Shown here piece by piece: positions 22,681 through 35,500 of a stretch of 64,000 nt of DNA. The notes under the pieces were generated by a model. It worked only from the letters and a program-made list of their open reading frames with translations, searched no databases and was not told the origin of the DNA. The DNA comes from Larus michahellis (Eukaryota; Chordata; Aves; Charadriiformes; Laridae): positions 67,745,142 through 67,809,141 of the forward strand of contig NC_133896.1 in NCBI RefSeq assembly GCF_964199755.1. The letters run 5' to 3'. The translations under genes and the position numbers were made by a program. Within the stretch, counting starts at the first letter, position 1, and each line of letters begins with the position of its first letter.

Positions 22681-25200
22681 AGGCAAACACAGGTACTAAT
22701 TTTAGGCAGCCAGGCAACACGGCAGACAGTTGCCTAGGGCAGCAGACTGTTGAATGCAGCAGAATGCCAAGGCTTTATGAAGACGTGGGCTTGCTGCCGC
22801 TGCTTTTGCCTCTAAGCAGGGAGCAGCTAGACCTAAGATGGGAGCACGAGACCTTTAATCTGAAGGCTGAGATTCATGTCCTGCGTTCAGGCGACAGCTC
22901 CCTTTATGGCCCAGGTGATCCTCAGTGGTCTGGGTGAAAGCATCAGTGCTCAGGGCACAGCATGGGTTCGCTGCTGCCATTTGAGTCACCCAGGCCCACT
23001 CGAAGGGGTGGGATAGGGCCTTTTCCAGCAGAAGCAGGAGGAACCCTCAGTTTCAGAGTTCTGTCTATTGGCCCTTTCTGTAGCAGGAGCAGTATGAGTT
23101 GGTCTGAGTGGGCTGCTGCGGGGAAGGGATGGTTTGGGATGAAAGCGGGAGTCTCTTGGACAGTGGGAATGGACAGGGGTGATGACCAGGAAGGGTGGTC
23201 TGCCTGGGGTGAGGTTGGGCTCTCCTGGATTTGAGACAGGGGTTAGCCAGGGGACAGAAGAGGGGGTGAGACCAGCTTTCTCCAGGGCCTCCCTTATACC
23301 TGTTAGTGTAGTGACTCTTTCATGTCACTTGTATAGAGCCATCCCAAAGTCCTGCTCGCTCCTAGCCTCCTTCCCCTGAGACACCCAAATCCTGATGACT
23401 CTCCCAGCATCTCAGTCAGTCATTCAGGATTACCTGCCAGCAGCTCCTTACCCCCGTCTCTTACCTGACACCTCGCTGGCTCCATTCATCCCAGCCCTGC
23501 AAGCAGCCCTGCTTCGCCCCACCTCTCGTCCTCACAAAATTTCACTGACTTCTGCCACCCAGCCCTGCTTTGGCAAACAACCTTGACAAAGCTGTTTGGG
23601 CTTAAAACCCAAGTTTTTTATTATAAAATCCAAAGCTCGCTTTCAAGATTTTGGTGGCAAGTAGAAACAGGCACAAGGAAGAGGGCTTAGACAGTATTCT
23701 TTGGACCACTGGCCAAGTGCTTTACAGCTTTCAGTCTGGAAGCTGCTGGCTGAGGCTAAATCCCTCCAACAACGCCCCACCTGCTATTACCACTTTATCT
23801 AAAGTCATAAACGCAGCCAGTGATGAAATTATTTCCAGCACATTAAAAAGGAGTCGCTTCCATAATTCACATCTTGACTCAATGGCAGTCGCTCTCACCA
23901 GCAGCAGAATTTAGGTAGAGTTCAGAATTTCAGGCATCTCACACTGAAGCATGTCCTTTATTTGCCGCCTTTGACAGGATATTAGGTTGGCTGGATAAGC
24001 GATCTTATCCCATATGGCAATTTTTGTGTCTCGTGTTTCAAAATAAGATCATTGCTTTGCTGGTGCTTTTTGGAGCTTGAATTGCCACTAGCAGTATTCT
24101 CAACATTTTGCTGTTGTTAACCATCAGCTGCCTTTGAATATTAGTACTTAAAACGTGTAATTAATGCCATGTGTTTCTGGACAAAATTTCCTGTGAGCAT
24201 CTCCCAGGCTTTACCAGCTGGAAAGGTTTTCATTTCCATGATGCCACAGTGCCGGAGGTGGACCACTGGTCCAGGGCCACGTGGTGGTTCATCCTTGTTG
24301 CCCTGTGGAGTGCTGCGGCTCTGCACATGCGCCCGGAGAAACTCATACGAACACGGACATTGACATCACCCCTATTTGTGGAAGTGCTTCATCGGCTGGT
24401 GCCGCCTCACATTCCTGGCTGGGAGAGGCACCGGGGCAGCTCACCACGGTTTACTCCTCTCTCAGAGTCTGTGAGGAGACTTGGTGAGGGCGAAGCTTGG
24501 AGATACACCTCTCCCATCATGTCATCTATTTACACGGTGCATGCCTTGTGTGAGACAGCAAGGCTTGGTTGTTGTTTTTTTTTTCCCTGCCCTAGTTCTT
24601 CCTTCTGGCTGTGGTGAGATGGAAAGGTGGGACGCTCTCTTCTCTGCCAGCGAGAAGGTTTTCTGTATCTGAGGCTGGCTTGGAAATTCTTTAGGTGACA
24701 TCACACCATGTCTGTGCAGACTCATTGTTTGTCATGGAAAAGTCATTCATCCATACACAACTTCCTTCCTCCCCAGACTCCGGGAGATAAACTTTCCATT
24801 CTGTCTATTCCCTATAGAAACAGACCCAAAACACGTATGCGTGGCTACACACACATACAGCTCGCCATCCCTCCGTCACGCTTGGAGCTGTGGGAGGAGG
24901 GAAAGGGAGGATATAGAAGATGCGAATAAAGTCACCCTGTTTTCTTCAGATGTGGATCCTGCTGTGCCCGAGCAGTAAAACTCCCCTCCCAACGAGGTCA
25001 CACAAGGCTTTTTTGTCCTGAGGCTAATTCTGGCACTCGCAGCCCCACATCTGCCTGCCAGGTGAGATGGGCCACCAGCTGCAGGTACAGCACATCTGGA
25101 TGGGAGAGGAAGCGAAGCGTGCTGCAAACAAACACAGCAAGTCCACCGTGGCGGGTGCGAGGAATTCAATAAAAAATATACTTCAGTGGTCTGAGCTGCC
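22681..25200. other. Intergenic DNA, no gene recognised
   Basis: G-rich stretch at 22960-23300 followed by ordinary sequence. The 88-codon plus frame at 23651-23914 overlaps a compositionally even stretch (23780-23915) that could be a conserved noncoding element, which only a cross-species alignment can show. A palindromic pair of GATA sites is at 23994-24009. No upstream exon for the minus-strand gene candidate was found. Confidence 0.45.
23994..24009. promoter_or_regulatory. Palindromic GATA pair
   Basis: GATAAG-CGAT-CTTATC is a perfect 16-base palindrome that places two GATA-factor sites in opposite orientation four bases apart. It lies about 1.8 kb upstream of the WNT5B island, so it could be an enhancer part. 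Site seen directly; use inferred. Confidence 0.35.
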
Positions 25201-26367
25201 GAGGCTGGTGATTCATGTCTCGGGCACCGCTCGTGAGGCAGAGTGAAAGGCCAGGTACTTGCGGATCTTGGACCACGTACACCGTGGCCACGGCTTGGGA
25301 GTTGCTGGAGGGGACCCGCACATTCAGCCTTGCCTTCGGGGAGCCGCCGCCCCAGGGGCAGGGTCGGGGGGACGCCAGGCCTGGCGAGGAGGCTGTGTGG
25401 GAGAGAAGCGGGGGGCATTTGTCCGTGGCGGAGAGGTGGAGACAGTGTGACGTGGGGTAGGACAGGACGGTGGGAGGCCGTGTGGAGATGGAGGCGGCAG
25501 TGGTGTGGATGGTGTGATAAGGTGTCTGTTTCCCCATGGCATGAGGGAGGCAGGGTGCGAGGAGCGTTTGTTACAAGGACAGTTACGGGTCCAGGATGCC
25601 CGCGTTTGCTTTCTGCTGGTGTCTGGGGGGGAAAAAGGGATGAGGAGCTGCTGGATTGCCCCTGCCTTTGAGGTTCCCGCTGGGTTGAGCGGGGAAGGGA
25701 GAGGGGTGTTTGGACAAAGAGGAGCCTTTGAAGCTTTTCTGCTGTCCACCTCCCCTGCCCATAAAGCCATTAGGCTCTGGTGCCAACCCCATCTATCCGC
25801 GCTGTCGCCGGCAGCCCAGCCGAGCCCCGCAGACCCCCCGCCTGGGCAGCGGGGCCGGTGCCACGGCGTGGGGCCCTTGGGGAGGCCGTTTTGGGGAGGG
25901 GGGCGGCTCATTTCCGAGCCGGCCCTGCATTACAAAGGCGTCGGGGCCAGCGCGACCCTTTGATGTGCCCCGCCGGCTCCCCCGCGCACCTGCGGTGGCG
26001 GGGCTCCGCGCCACGCCACGGACCGCGGGGGGAGCATCAAAGGCGGCCAAGCCGGGGCCGTCCCGGAGGCTCTGGGGGTCCCTCCCGACGGCAAGCCCCA
26101 CAGGTCCCCTCGCTCCCCCCGGGGCGGGACGGGGAGGCTCCGTCGGTGGCGGCGGAATCCCGGCGGCGCGGCCCCTGCCCCGGGGCCGAGGGCGGGCGGG
26201 CGGGGACGGAGGGAGGCAGGGCCGCCGCCGGAGCCCCCGGGAGGCGGCGGCCGGGGGAGGGTCCTGCGGGGGCGGGAGGGGGCGGCAGCCGCAGCCGGGC
26301 TGTGCTCGCCGCGCCCCCGGCCGCACGCAGGCCCCGCTCCAAGGGTTTCTCCTCGGCGTTTCTCCGC

Positions 26368-26369
26368 AG
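26368..26369 (+). other. WNT5B: Possible splice acceptor in the WNT5B 5' UTR
   Basis: A pyrimidine-rich run (TTTCTCCTCGGCGTTTCTCC) ends in GCAG 69 bases before the start codon. It would suit an upstream noncoding exon joined to the first coding exon, as known for other WNT5B genes. The upstream exon itself is not identified. Confidence 0.4.
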
Positions 26370-26438
26370 GGCGCCCCGTCCCGGCGGCCGGCTCTGCGGG
26401 GGCTGCCCCAGCCCCGCCGCCGCCGCCCGCAGCCCACC

Positions 26439-26518
26439 ATGACCGGGCCGAGGCTGGCCCTCGCCGCCGCCCTCCTCTGCAGCTGCACCTCGCCGGTGGC
26501 CGACGCCAACTCCTGGTG
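26439..26518 (+). CDS. WNT5B: WNT5B coding exon 1 (signal peptide)
   Basis: The ATG is in a good Kozak context (CCCACCATGA). The exon codes 26 residues plus two bases of Trp27 and ends at a GTGAGT donor (26519). The signal peptide diverges from the mammalian one, as usual, but the closing ANSWW is conserved. Confidence 0.93.
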
Positions 26519-29500
26519 GTGAGTGAAGGGCGCGGGGGGGAGCCCAGCGGAGCCTTTGTCCGCCGACGGGGACCGGGAACCGGGGACCGTCTGGGGGCGG
26601 GCGGCGGAGCGGGAACTTATCTGCCTCGCGGGCTTCTTCGGCAGCAGCTCGCTTCTTTCCAGGTTCCCCCGCCTCCCCTCCGTCCCTTGCCCAGTTTTGG
26701 GGGACGTGGGACGCAACCCCTCTCCTCCAGACATTTCTGTACTCCTTTGGTACGGGTTCGCTGAAATCCCGCCCGGGCTTTGGGATGGTGGGGAGAGCGT
26801 AAGGAGAGGATGGGTAAGGTTTCCTACCCGCTGCCAAAAGCCCCGGGAGCAGCCGCGGAGCCCCCTTCCCCTAAAGAGCGGAAAATAGCCCGGCTTGAAG
26901 GCAGGCATCGCTCGCTGGCGGTCTGCAAAAGAGAAAAAAAGAAAAAAAAAAAAAAAGCATCTCACTTTCTTCTTTTTGCAGAGAAAGTGCTGAGCTTTCT
27001 CTTTGCCCCCTCCCCATCCCGGGTGTCCTCTGTGTTTAAACTCAGGTTACAAACGAGCTGTGTTTCTCCCGCTAGAGCCCTGGAAAAGCCTCGCATCTGG
27101 CAGAGCCGTAGAGGGAGGCAGCTGACATGAGAAATGCGCCCGGGCTTTGGGAGCGGAGCGGGGCCGGGCCGGGCTGGCGGGGAAAGGTGCCGGGCGTTTG
27201 GTGGAGGGGCCTCTCCCCTCCAGACTCCCTTGGATGTTTTTCTCATCCTAGGTCTTTGGCCATGAACCCCATCCAGAGACCTGAGATGTACATCATCGGC
27301 GCGCAGCCGGTGTGCAGCCAGCTGCCGGGGCTCTCCCCCGGGCAGCGCAAGCTCTGCCAGCTCTACCAGGAGCACATGGTGTTCATCGGGGAAGGGGCCC
27401 GCAGTGCCATCAAGGAGTGCCAGTACCAGTTTCGGCAGCGGCGGTGGAACTGCAGCACGGTGGACAACACCTCCGTCTTCGGGAGGGTCATGAAAATAGG
27501 TAGGAGCACCCAGCGCCGGGCAGGTGCGGGGCGCAGGCCGGCAGCCCCGGTGCAGCTTTCTCCCTTTCTTCAACTACACATGCAGGAGCGGTGAGCCCCG
27601 TTAGCATTGCTCCTAAAGCTGCCTTTAATGAGCTTTTCCATTCCCTGGTGTGCTGGTGCTGCCCGTGGCAGGACTGCACCTGAGCGGCGGCAGGACAGGA
27701 GCTAGCGGGGGGACTAGGGGGACAGGGGGCACACTGTCTTTGGGGAGCCATGGGAAGGTCAGGAAGAGGGGGGCTGCTTTTGTTCTGTGTGCTTGTTTAA
27801 ATGGAGGGAGGGAAGAAGCTGGAGCCAGGAACAATGGACCCGTGTTATCATTCCCAGCATCTGGAGTGCCCTCAGACAGGGAATGCAGCCCTGAGATGTG
27901 GGAAATATGGACTCCCTTGGCATGGGATCTTTCCCCCCTCCCTGTTCTGCCACTTTCTGTGTAAACCTAAGAGATTTTTATAATTCCTGCCCTGCTGGCC
28001 GCAAGAGGCGCATTGACAGGCCATTGCTGCACTTGAATTGAGGTGTGACCTAGCTACATTGTCCCAGTTCCTTTTGAAATGCAATCATCTGATGGCATGA
28101 AACTGAGAAATCCGGGCTCGGTTTGATGTGTCCGACAGCCAGGACAATAAAGAAAAGGTGTTAAAACAGCCACTCACACAAACACACATGCGCGCACACA
28201 CACTCTCTCCAAGCCCTGTGTGAAGAGGTTTTGTTTCCCACCCACAAAGCCAATCATTTACACTGAAGAACCAGCACTATTTCTCGGTTGTGAGGTCAGG
28301 GAAAACACTTCACAAGCACAGGCAGCTGGACACGGAGAGGTGCATCTTTAATACCTCTGGGGCATCAAGGCGATAGGGCACCAGGAGAACCAAGTCCTGT
28401 GATCCCTTCCCTTTGATCATGAAGTTCTTACGTGTCATCCTAGAGAATTTTAGGGATATTTCTGCATGTGTTACTCAACCTTTCAGAATTCCTAATTCAG
28501 CCCACCAGAGCCATTCTAATTCCTCCCTTTCTGCCCAGCTCATACCCCAACAAATCCCCGCTTCTCTGGGGTACTCCCCTGGGAATTGCCATTTCCTGAC
28601 ACATACTTTCAGCTGCTGACACACATCCAAGGCATCTGTGCATCCTTGATCTCCCTCTTTCTGATAGCAAGGGTGGTGGCCAGATGAGGCTGCATGCAAT
28701 CACAGATTGTTAAAACTTGTGCTGAAATTTCATTCACCAAAGGGGAAAGGAGAGAAAATACCCCCCCCCCCCATCTCTCCCTTCTGGTGTCCCTCCCTCA
28801 CATGTAACTTATCCCAAAGAATGGGGATCCCCAAAGAGATCCTAGCGACTCCACAAGGACACAAGAAAATCAGGATCTCCCCTTCTGGAGTAAATTTCAT
28901 CCTCTTCCTCAGTATCTTCCTGCAGCCCCAGGTTGGTCCAGTGGGTGGGTCCACGTCTGGAAAAGAAGTAAGGATGAACTGAGAGAAAGGAAAGATCAGA
29001 GCTGTCAGGACTAAAAGCTGTCAGGAAGGATCAGAGGGTGTATGGGAAGAAGCGACCAGAGTGGACAGTGGAAGAGGGGAGATTCCTCCTGTCTAAAGTG
29101 GACTTGATCCTGTTAGATTGGAGCAAATTTGGGTTTAGATGGGGAAAGAGGTGTTGTGGGTATGTGATGAGCGTGTCCTGTAGTCCTGCTGCTATTGCTT
29201 AGTTTGTGCTTGCATTTGTTTGTTAGGAGTACTGTAGTATCTCTAGCAGGAATCTGCTGATGGTAGTGTCTGTGAGGTGACTGCCTGCGCTTTCCTGCTG
29301 TTTAAAAACCTATCCTAACAAAACAGTTTTGAACCCGGCTCCTTTAGATTCTATGATCAGAGCATGTTCAGATGGAAGGCTGGAACTCCAACACAAGCCA
29401 GCACAGAAGAGGAGTAAAAAAAATGTCACCAAAGGTGGCCTGGGGTATTACAGGCTCTATGATGATTCATCGCTGTTGTCTATGTTAGTGATAAGCTGCT

Positions 29501-32500
29501 GTGGAGAGGGATGCTGCCTCTTCTCTTAGTTCCACCTTCCGCTTTGGCTTTATCCTCCTTTGTAATGAGGCATTGCTCATCATTTCAGCAAATCTATTTT
29601 CCGTGCTGGGAAGAAAACAAAGCCTTTCAATCTCTCAGGTTGTGTCAGCTATAAAGTCATTCTTCCCTGGGTTCATACTGTGTGCCTGTCTCCTGTTCTC
29701 AACCTCTGAGCCCCAATTCTGGACCACAGCCCTTTTTCTGTACTCTGTGCCAATGGCACGAGAAAGGTCTGGAGACCAGAATATCTGCAAGAGTGCAGAG
29801 GCATGCCAGAGTGTTGTGGAGAGGGGGGGAAAAAGAGATAAGAAGGACCCAGAAGGTGTATAGTATGCCAACAACCCTCGGCTGCCCACCCACCGATGCA
29901 GGCATGGCATATATTATATCATTTCTGGAGCTGCTCTAGATTGTGAGAGGGGAGGAGAACCTGCCCTGGCCAAGTCCAAAGCCTGGGAGATCCTTGCGAG
30001 AGCGTTCACTCAGAAACCTGGAAGATTTGTTTCCTTTCCCCCTTGCAGAACTTGGCTCAGCTTCGAAACGGGAGACCCGGTTGGTCTGTGTTTAATCATT
30101 ACACCTTCATTTTGTGCATTTCATAGAGACGAGGCAGTCTGATGATACAAAGCTTTTTTAGAGGCACCCATAGCACTGAAGTAGGCTGCTTTTTAGCACT
30201 GTTTCTTGCTAGTGTTTGTGTTGTCATGAGAATTGCTCTTACCTTTTAAATGTGGTTTATTCAGTAATGATATCTGGCAATGTATGAAAATTGTCCTTCT
30301 GAAGTTGCTTCTTGTTATGTCAGTACAGATTTTTACACCCTATGTGTGTGTATCTCTATATATTATAGACAGACACATTAATTACTGCTACATTTATGAG
30401 GGAGACAACAGAGCTCCCAAAAAAGGTCGTGTTAGAATTTCCTCAGGGGAAGAGAGAATATATCTCCTTCGGTGCAATCCTAAAGGCAAGGCTGGGGTTT
30501 CCAGGTTAGTCCAGTCATTTCTGAAGCCAAAGATCTTACTACTTCTGCCTTTTCAAATGCAAAAAGAAAAAAAAAAGTCATGAAAGAGGAGAACAAAGAG
30601 AAATATTTTCCCTCGTTTTTCGTCGAGGTTGCCAAACTTTAGGGAAATGCTTTTAAAAAAAAATAAGTTGAAACTAAAACTTTTTCATCAGAAAAGTTAA
30701 GAGCCACACATTTTTATCATCTTTGTGTCAGTCTCCCAACTGGAGTCAGTTCTTCTGGCAGCTCCCGAAAAGCAAGCCGTGGGGACTGACACCTTGCCTG
30801 GGTACAGCCCACCCTGGCATCCTCGCCCGTGGACCGCCCCCTCCCCCCAAAAAAGTCGCCGCGTCGCCGGGCTCCCGGTCCCGCTGCCGGCGGCGGGTGG
30901 CCGGCGGGCACAGGAGGGCAGCAGAGCTCCGCGCAGCTCCACCACGGCGGGCAGAGCATCCCGGGGACCGGAGCATCCCGGGGACCGCAGCCGCCGGCAC
31001 CGTATCGTCCTTCGGGAGAGCTCGGTGCGGCGTGGGAGGGGGCAGAACGGGGGTGGTGGGGGTGGGTTACTGCCTGACTGTCTCTGTAACCTCTGTTTGC
31101 ACAAATTTGGGGAGTAACACCCCTGTCCTTTGAGGTGATGGCACAGAGGTATGGAACTGGAGTGAATTTTGAGATGATCAGCGAAAACCTAAATACTTTT
31201 CCGAGGCTGGAAGGCGTTGCAGGAGAGCAGAGAATACTAGGGTGTATAAGCCCCCAGCTGCCAGCTACAGATTTGCTTTTTATTAACATGGGGTTTCATG
31301 CACACATCCGATCCCACCTCCCACACCAAGCTGCAGTCCTCCAAACCTACATCTACCGAGCACCGTGGTTTGTTCTGCTTTGTGGGCAGCAAGGGGCGGG
31401 GGGAAAAAACCCAAGGTGGCTTGTTTCAGCCTCTCCCACCACCATCCTCAGCAGCCTAAACAACTCACGCGGGTCCAGGGGCTGCACGGCGAGTTGTTGT
31501 GCTGCTACGTCTGGAACGTGGAGGTGGTTCAAATATGGAAGTTAAAGTGCAGAGATCTCAAGCAAGCTGTAAGGATGCTAAGCACCTGGAGCCATGCAGA
31601 CTCTGTTGCACAAGCTGTAACACTGGGAGGTCCTTTCCTTCTGTGTTTTTTAATCTCTATGGATGCAGGGAGTGCTCTACTTAATAGGGCAATTGGTGTG
31701 TCCGCAGGGCTCTCATCGTACAGGCACAGACTGGTAGGGGCAAAACTGTACATTGGACCATTACCTTAAAATACCCATAACATGCGAAACGAACTAGATG
31801 AGTAAAAGCTTGATTTTGGTTGCTGAAAAATGACCGCAACTCCCTTATGGGCCAGTCTCAGCTGAATTACCTTAACTAGGAGTCACTCCTCTTTACCTCT
31901 CGAACCAGGGAGGTTTGGGGGCCATAGTCCACTCCTTATGAGCTGTTAGTAAGGCCCTCCCTTCTATATTATGTGTCCTGTAGTGTTTTATCAGCCTTGT
32001 GCTGTGCTCCAGAGCAGAAGCCCTTAGTGTACAACTCTCATTTAGAGGGGAAAAAAAACAAATCACAAGTTGTTCCGCAAGGTGGATGCCATTCACAGCC
32101 TTGCCTTTGTCTTGGGTCATTACCACTAAGCTGGTGATAAGCTGCTATTAATTACAGATTGTCAGCATATGCAAATTGGAACAAGAGCATACCAAAAGCA
32201 TCAGCTCAGTCCCACTGAGGGAGCTGGCACTGAGAGCCCCGTGGGCTGGTGACAAACTGTTCTTGGAGGATCTGCCTTGCCTTCTGAAGCCATTCAAATT
32301 TGCTTGAGAGCATTAGAGGGTCGCCTCTTGCTGGGGTTTGGTGTCAGTAGCCATTCACAATCAGATCGCTTATTCCAGTGAAGCTTTGGCAGTTGTTCTC
32401 TTTATCACCTGAAAGTTCGGTGTCGCACACAATGACTCTGAAGGTGTTGGTTTAGCTATTTATTACACCGTGTGGTGAGAGTGCAGGTGTGGGCTGCATC

Positions 32501-35500
32501 CTTCTCCTCATCCCCCTCTTTTCCCCCCTTTTAGACCCACAGCACTCACTGGGGCAGCACGCTTAGCCTCATGCAGTATTCTGGCTGCATTGATGCCCCG
32601 GTCAAATTTAGGCTGAACCACTGCCAGGAATACATAGCTGGAGACCTGATCCAGCTGCTTGGCTCAGAGTCTAAGTGGTATAGAGAACCCACTCCAAGCA
32701 GAGCAGTCTCTAGTAAACCTGCTAATGGAAAGTCTTTTCATTTATTATTATTGTCTACATGGGAAAGTTTTACTTGTTCCAGCACTGCAGCTCTGTAGGC
32801 GTTGGGACAGCCTCTGCCTTGATGCTTTAGTGTAAAAATGGGTTTCCTTCAGTTTGTCTCAAAACGCTTCTCAGCTGACCTTATGTAAACCAAAATAAGG
32901 TCGATGAACTAAGATGCCCATAAAGAGTGCTTGTCCCAGTTAAATTGAAACTGTTCCAGAGTGATATCTGGCTCAACCAGAACGCTCCTCTTGCACGGAC
33001 CCAGCCTCATTAGTCGTTTTCAGTGATTATTGGCAGAGTCAGTGGCTGAGGCAGCAGCTGTATTTTCAGCAAGTGAATAACCCTCTTGCTGCTTGAGAGT
33101 TTCCTCCAGGTTGAAATGAGAGGATAGTGAAGGGTTGATCCGAGGGGAAGGAGGCTGAGCACTCCCTGCCTATGGTGTCGCTGTTTCTTTTGGGCGAGGC
33201 CTGGAGTTTCCAGGGCTCTGAAATGGTCAAACATAAGTATAATAAAAATAATAACCCTTGAGGAGCAGCACCTACAAGTTCTTCCCAAGAATGTTCCTGC
33301 AGATGACAGAAGGAATCTCAGCCCCTTCCCTGGATTGTGTCAGAGAATCAGATTTGGTTTTGATCCTGGTTACACAGAAACTGCCAGCTCTGGACAGTCA
33401 ATTGACTGGAGCTGTTATTGTGAAATGAAAAGAAAAACGGGATGCAAGCATCTGTTAGCACAGTTCCTCCTCTACCAGAACAGGGTGGTGCCCTTGCACT
33501 TGACCACGCCGTTCCTTTGTTCCAGCTAATTCTTTGCAGCTTCTCAGAGTGCCCCATGGTCCTACTGCCCATAGCCCGTTTGCTTGCCTCTTGCTGCGCG
33601 TTGCATTTGTTCAATGAGATCTGTCCCTCGTTAATTTGCTTCTCACGTCTCTCTCACAGGGAGCAGAGAGACCGCTTTCACCTACGCCGTCAGCGCTGCC
33701 GGGGTGGTGAACGCCATCAGCCGGGCTTGCCGTGAAGGAGAGCTCTCCAGCTGTGGCTGCAGCCGGACCGCCCGGCCCAAGGACTTGCCCCGAGACTGGC
33801 TGTGGGGTGGCTGCGGGGATAACGTGGAGTATGGATATCGATTTGCCAAGGAGTTTGTGGATGCCAAGGAGAGGGAGAAGAACTATGTGAGAGGTTCAGA
33901 GGAGCAGGCTCGCATGCTGATGAACTTGCAGAACAACGAGGCTGGTCGCAGGGTAAGACCAATGCTGACCTTTTCCTCTTTCTCAGATTCAGAAGGCTTG
34001 AGATAGCTAGATACCAAATTACTTATAGGTCTGGTGAGGGATAGTCCAACGATCCCCCAGTGACTCCCTTGAAACAGTGTATGGTCACATTTTCTTCATT
34101 TTTGTGACTATTACAGACTATATGGACAATATTATGTTCCAACTTTAATGGCAGGCTTCCGTTGCCAGCTAAAGCCAGTGAGTTTTTGGGTCTGTTGAGA
34201 CACTGTATGGCACACATGTACAGATGTTTAAGCCCTTTCCAAATAAACTAGGTGCTTGTCAAGGCCTGCTTTCAAGTTTTACATCTCAGAAACTGGCTTC
34301 CCAGAGCTGCCCAAATGACAGGCTGGTGGTGAAGAGGAGAATCTGTTGGCATGTGGAGTTCTCTTCGACTGCCATCATTGAGATTTTTGGGAGTATCAGG
34401 GCAGAAGCAAACATTGAATCAGGCTACCTGGCTATGTCTGAAATTTATGCCTTGCTCAGTTACCTTGGTATTGGGCAAAATAAATAATGTGCATCTAGGT
34501 GACAGACGTTTTCTGAGAAGATGCACAGTTTTGATCTGGAGATCCCTAGGGATGGAGAATCCATCACTTCCCTTTGTAGTATGCTACCATCATTAATCAC
34601 CCTGTTTCAACACTGTGCTTCATTATCATTTGAATTCATCTGGCGTCAGCTTCCAATCAGTTCTGAGTTTTACAGCTAGATTGAAAAGCCTCTTAGTAAT
34701 CAGAATTTCCTCTGCGTAGATGTATTTATCTACTGTAATTTATTCACCACTCTTTCTTGACAAACTAGAATCAGCACTGAAGACTCTCTCACTTTCTGAT
34801 GTTCTCATCAGCCATCAAACCATTTTCACATCACTTTAGTGTACCCTTTCCAGTTTTCCCATATCCTTTAAGAAACTAGATACCAAAATGACATGCTGGG
34901 TTCTGGTGCTGGTCTCCCTGATGCTGTAAACGTAGGTGAATTTGCCCCCTTTTTATGCGTTCAGTGTATGCACGTTTGCTTTTTACGCAATTCCTCTGTC
35001 TGTGATTGATAGCCTGGAAGGTGTAGCATCATTCATATGCGGTACAACTGTGTAATCCTGCCTCTTTCCAAATGTGGAACAGGAATACTTACTTCAACAT
35101 TTGTGCCTTTTCCACAAGGTGTTTAAAATTTTTATCATTCTTCCCTAGTAGTGAGCTTTTCTGAAGTTAATTTTATTTCTAATGTGTATTAAAAAATCCT
35201 ATTAAGTGTACTTAGCCTTGCTCTTTTGCACATTCTCAACTAATATTCTTAGTTCCCTTATCAATTTTCTGCCCTTTCTAACTTCTAATTGTTACTGAAT
35301 TATCTTTCCCATATATGTCTGTTCTTTTCTGCATGTAATTTCAGCTTTATTTTGCCACCGAAGATGATTTGCTCTGGTTTTTTTTTGATTGTGAAATCAG
35401 TGTGTCAGGTTGAAGCATTGCAAATACTCCATTCTTCCCTTGCAAAATCCAGTTGGGGTAAATTTGCAGTAAGTGGAAAACTGTGGACTTGAAAGCTGTA

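Larger units (their letters stand above)
25780..26520 (+). promoter_or_regulatory. WNT5B: CpG island at the WNT5B 5' end
   Basis: CpG density rises around 25780 and stays high through the first coding exon. No TATA box is seen, as is usual for such promoters. Two consensus TCF/LEF sites lie in opposite orientation: CTTTGAT at 25958-25964 and ATCAAAG at 26036-26042, with a CACCTG E-box at 25987-25992 between them. GC-rich sequence with milder CpG content starts earlier, around 25240. The exact transcription start cannot be set from sequence. Confidence 0.75.

Noticed and set aside
24876..25911. Long minus-strand frames of 180 and 195 codons upstream of WNT5B
   Set aside because: Pro/Ser/Arg-rich peptides in GC-rich DNA next to the island, without domains or splice sites.
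25793..26965. 390-codon minus-strand frame across the WNT5B promoter and first exon
   Set aside because: GC-driven antisense frame over a CpG island; composition is Arg/Gly/Pro-rich and there is no known domain.
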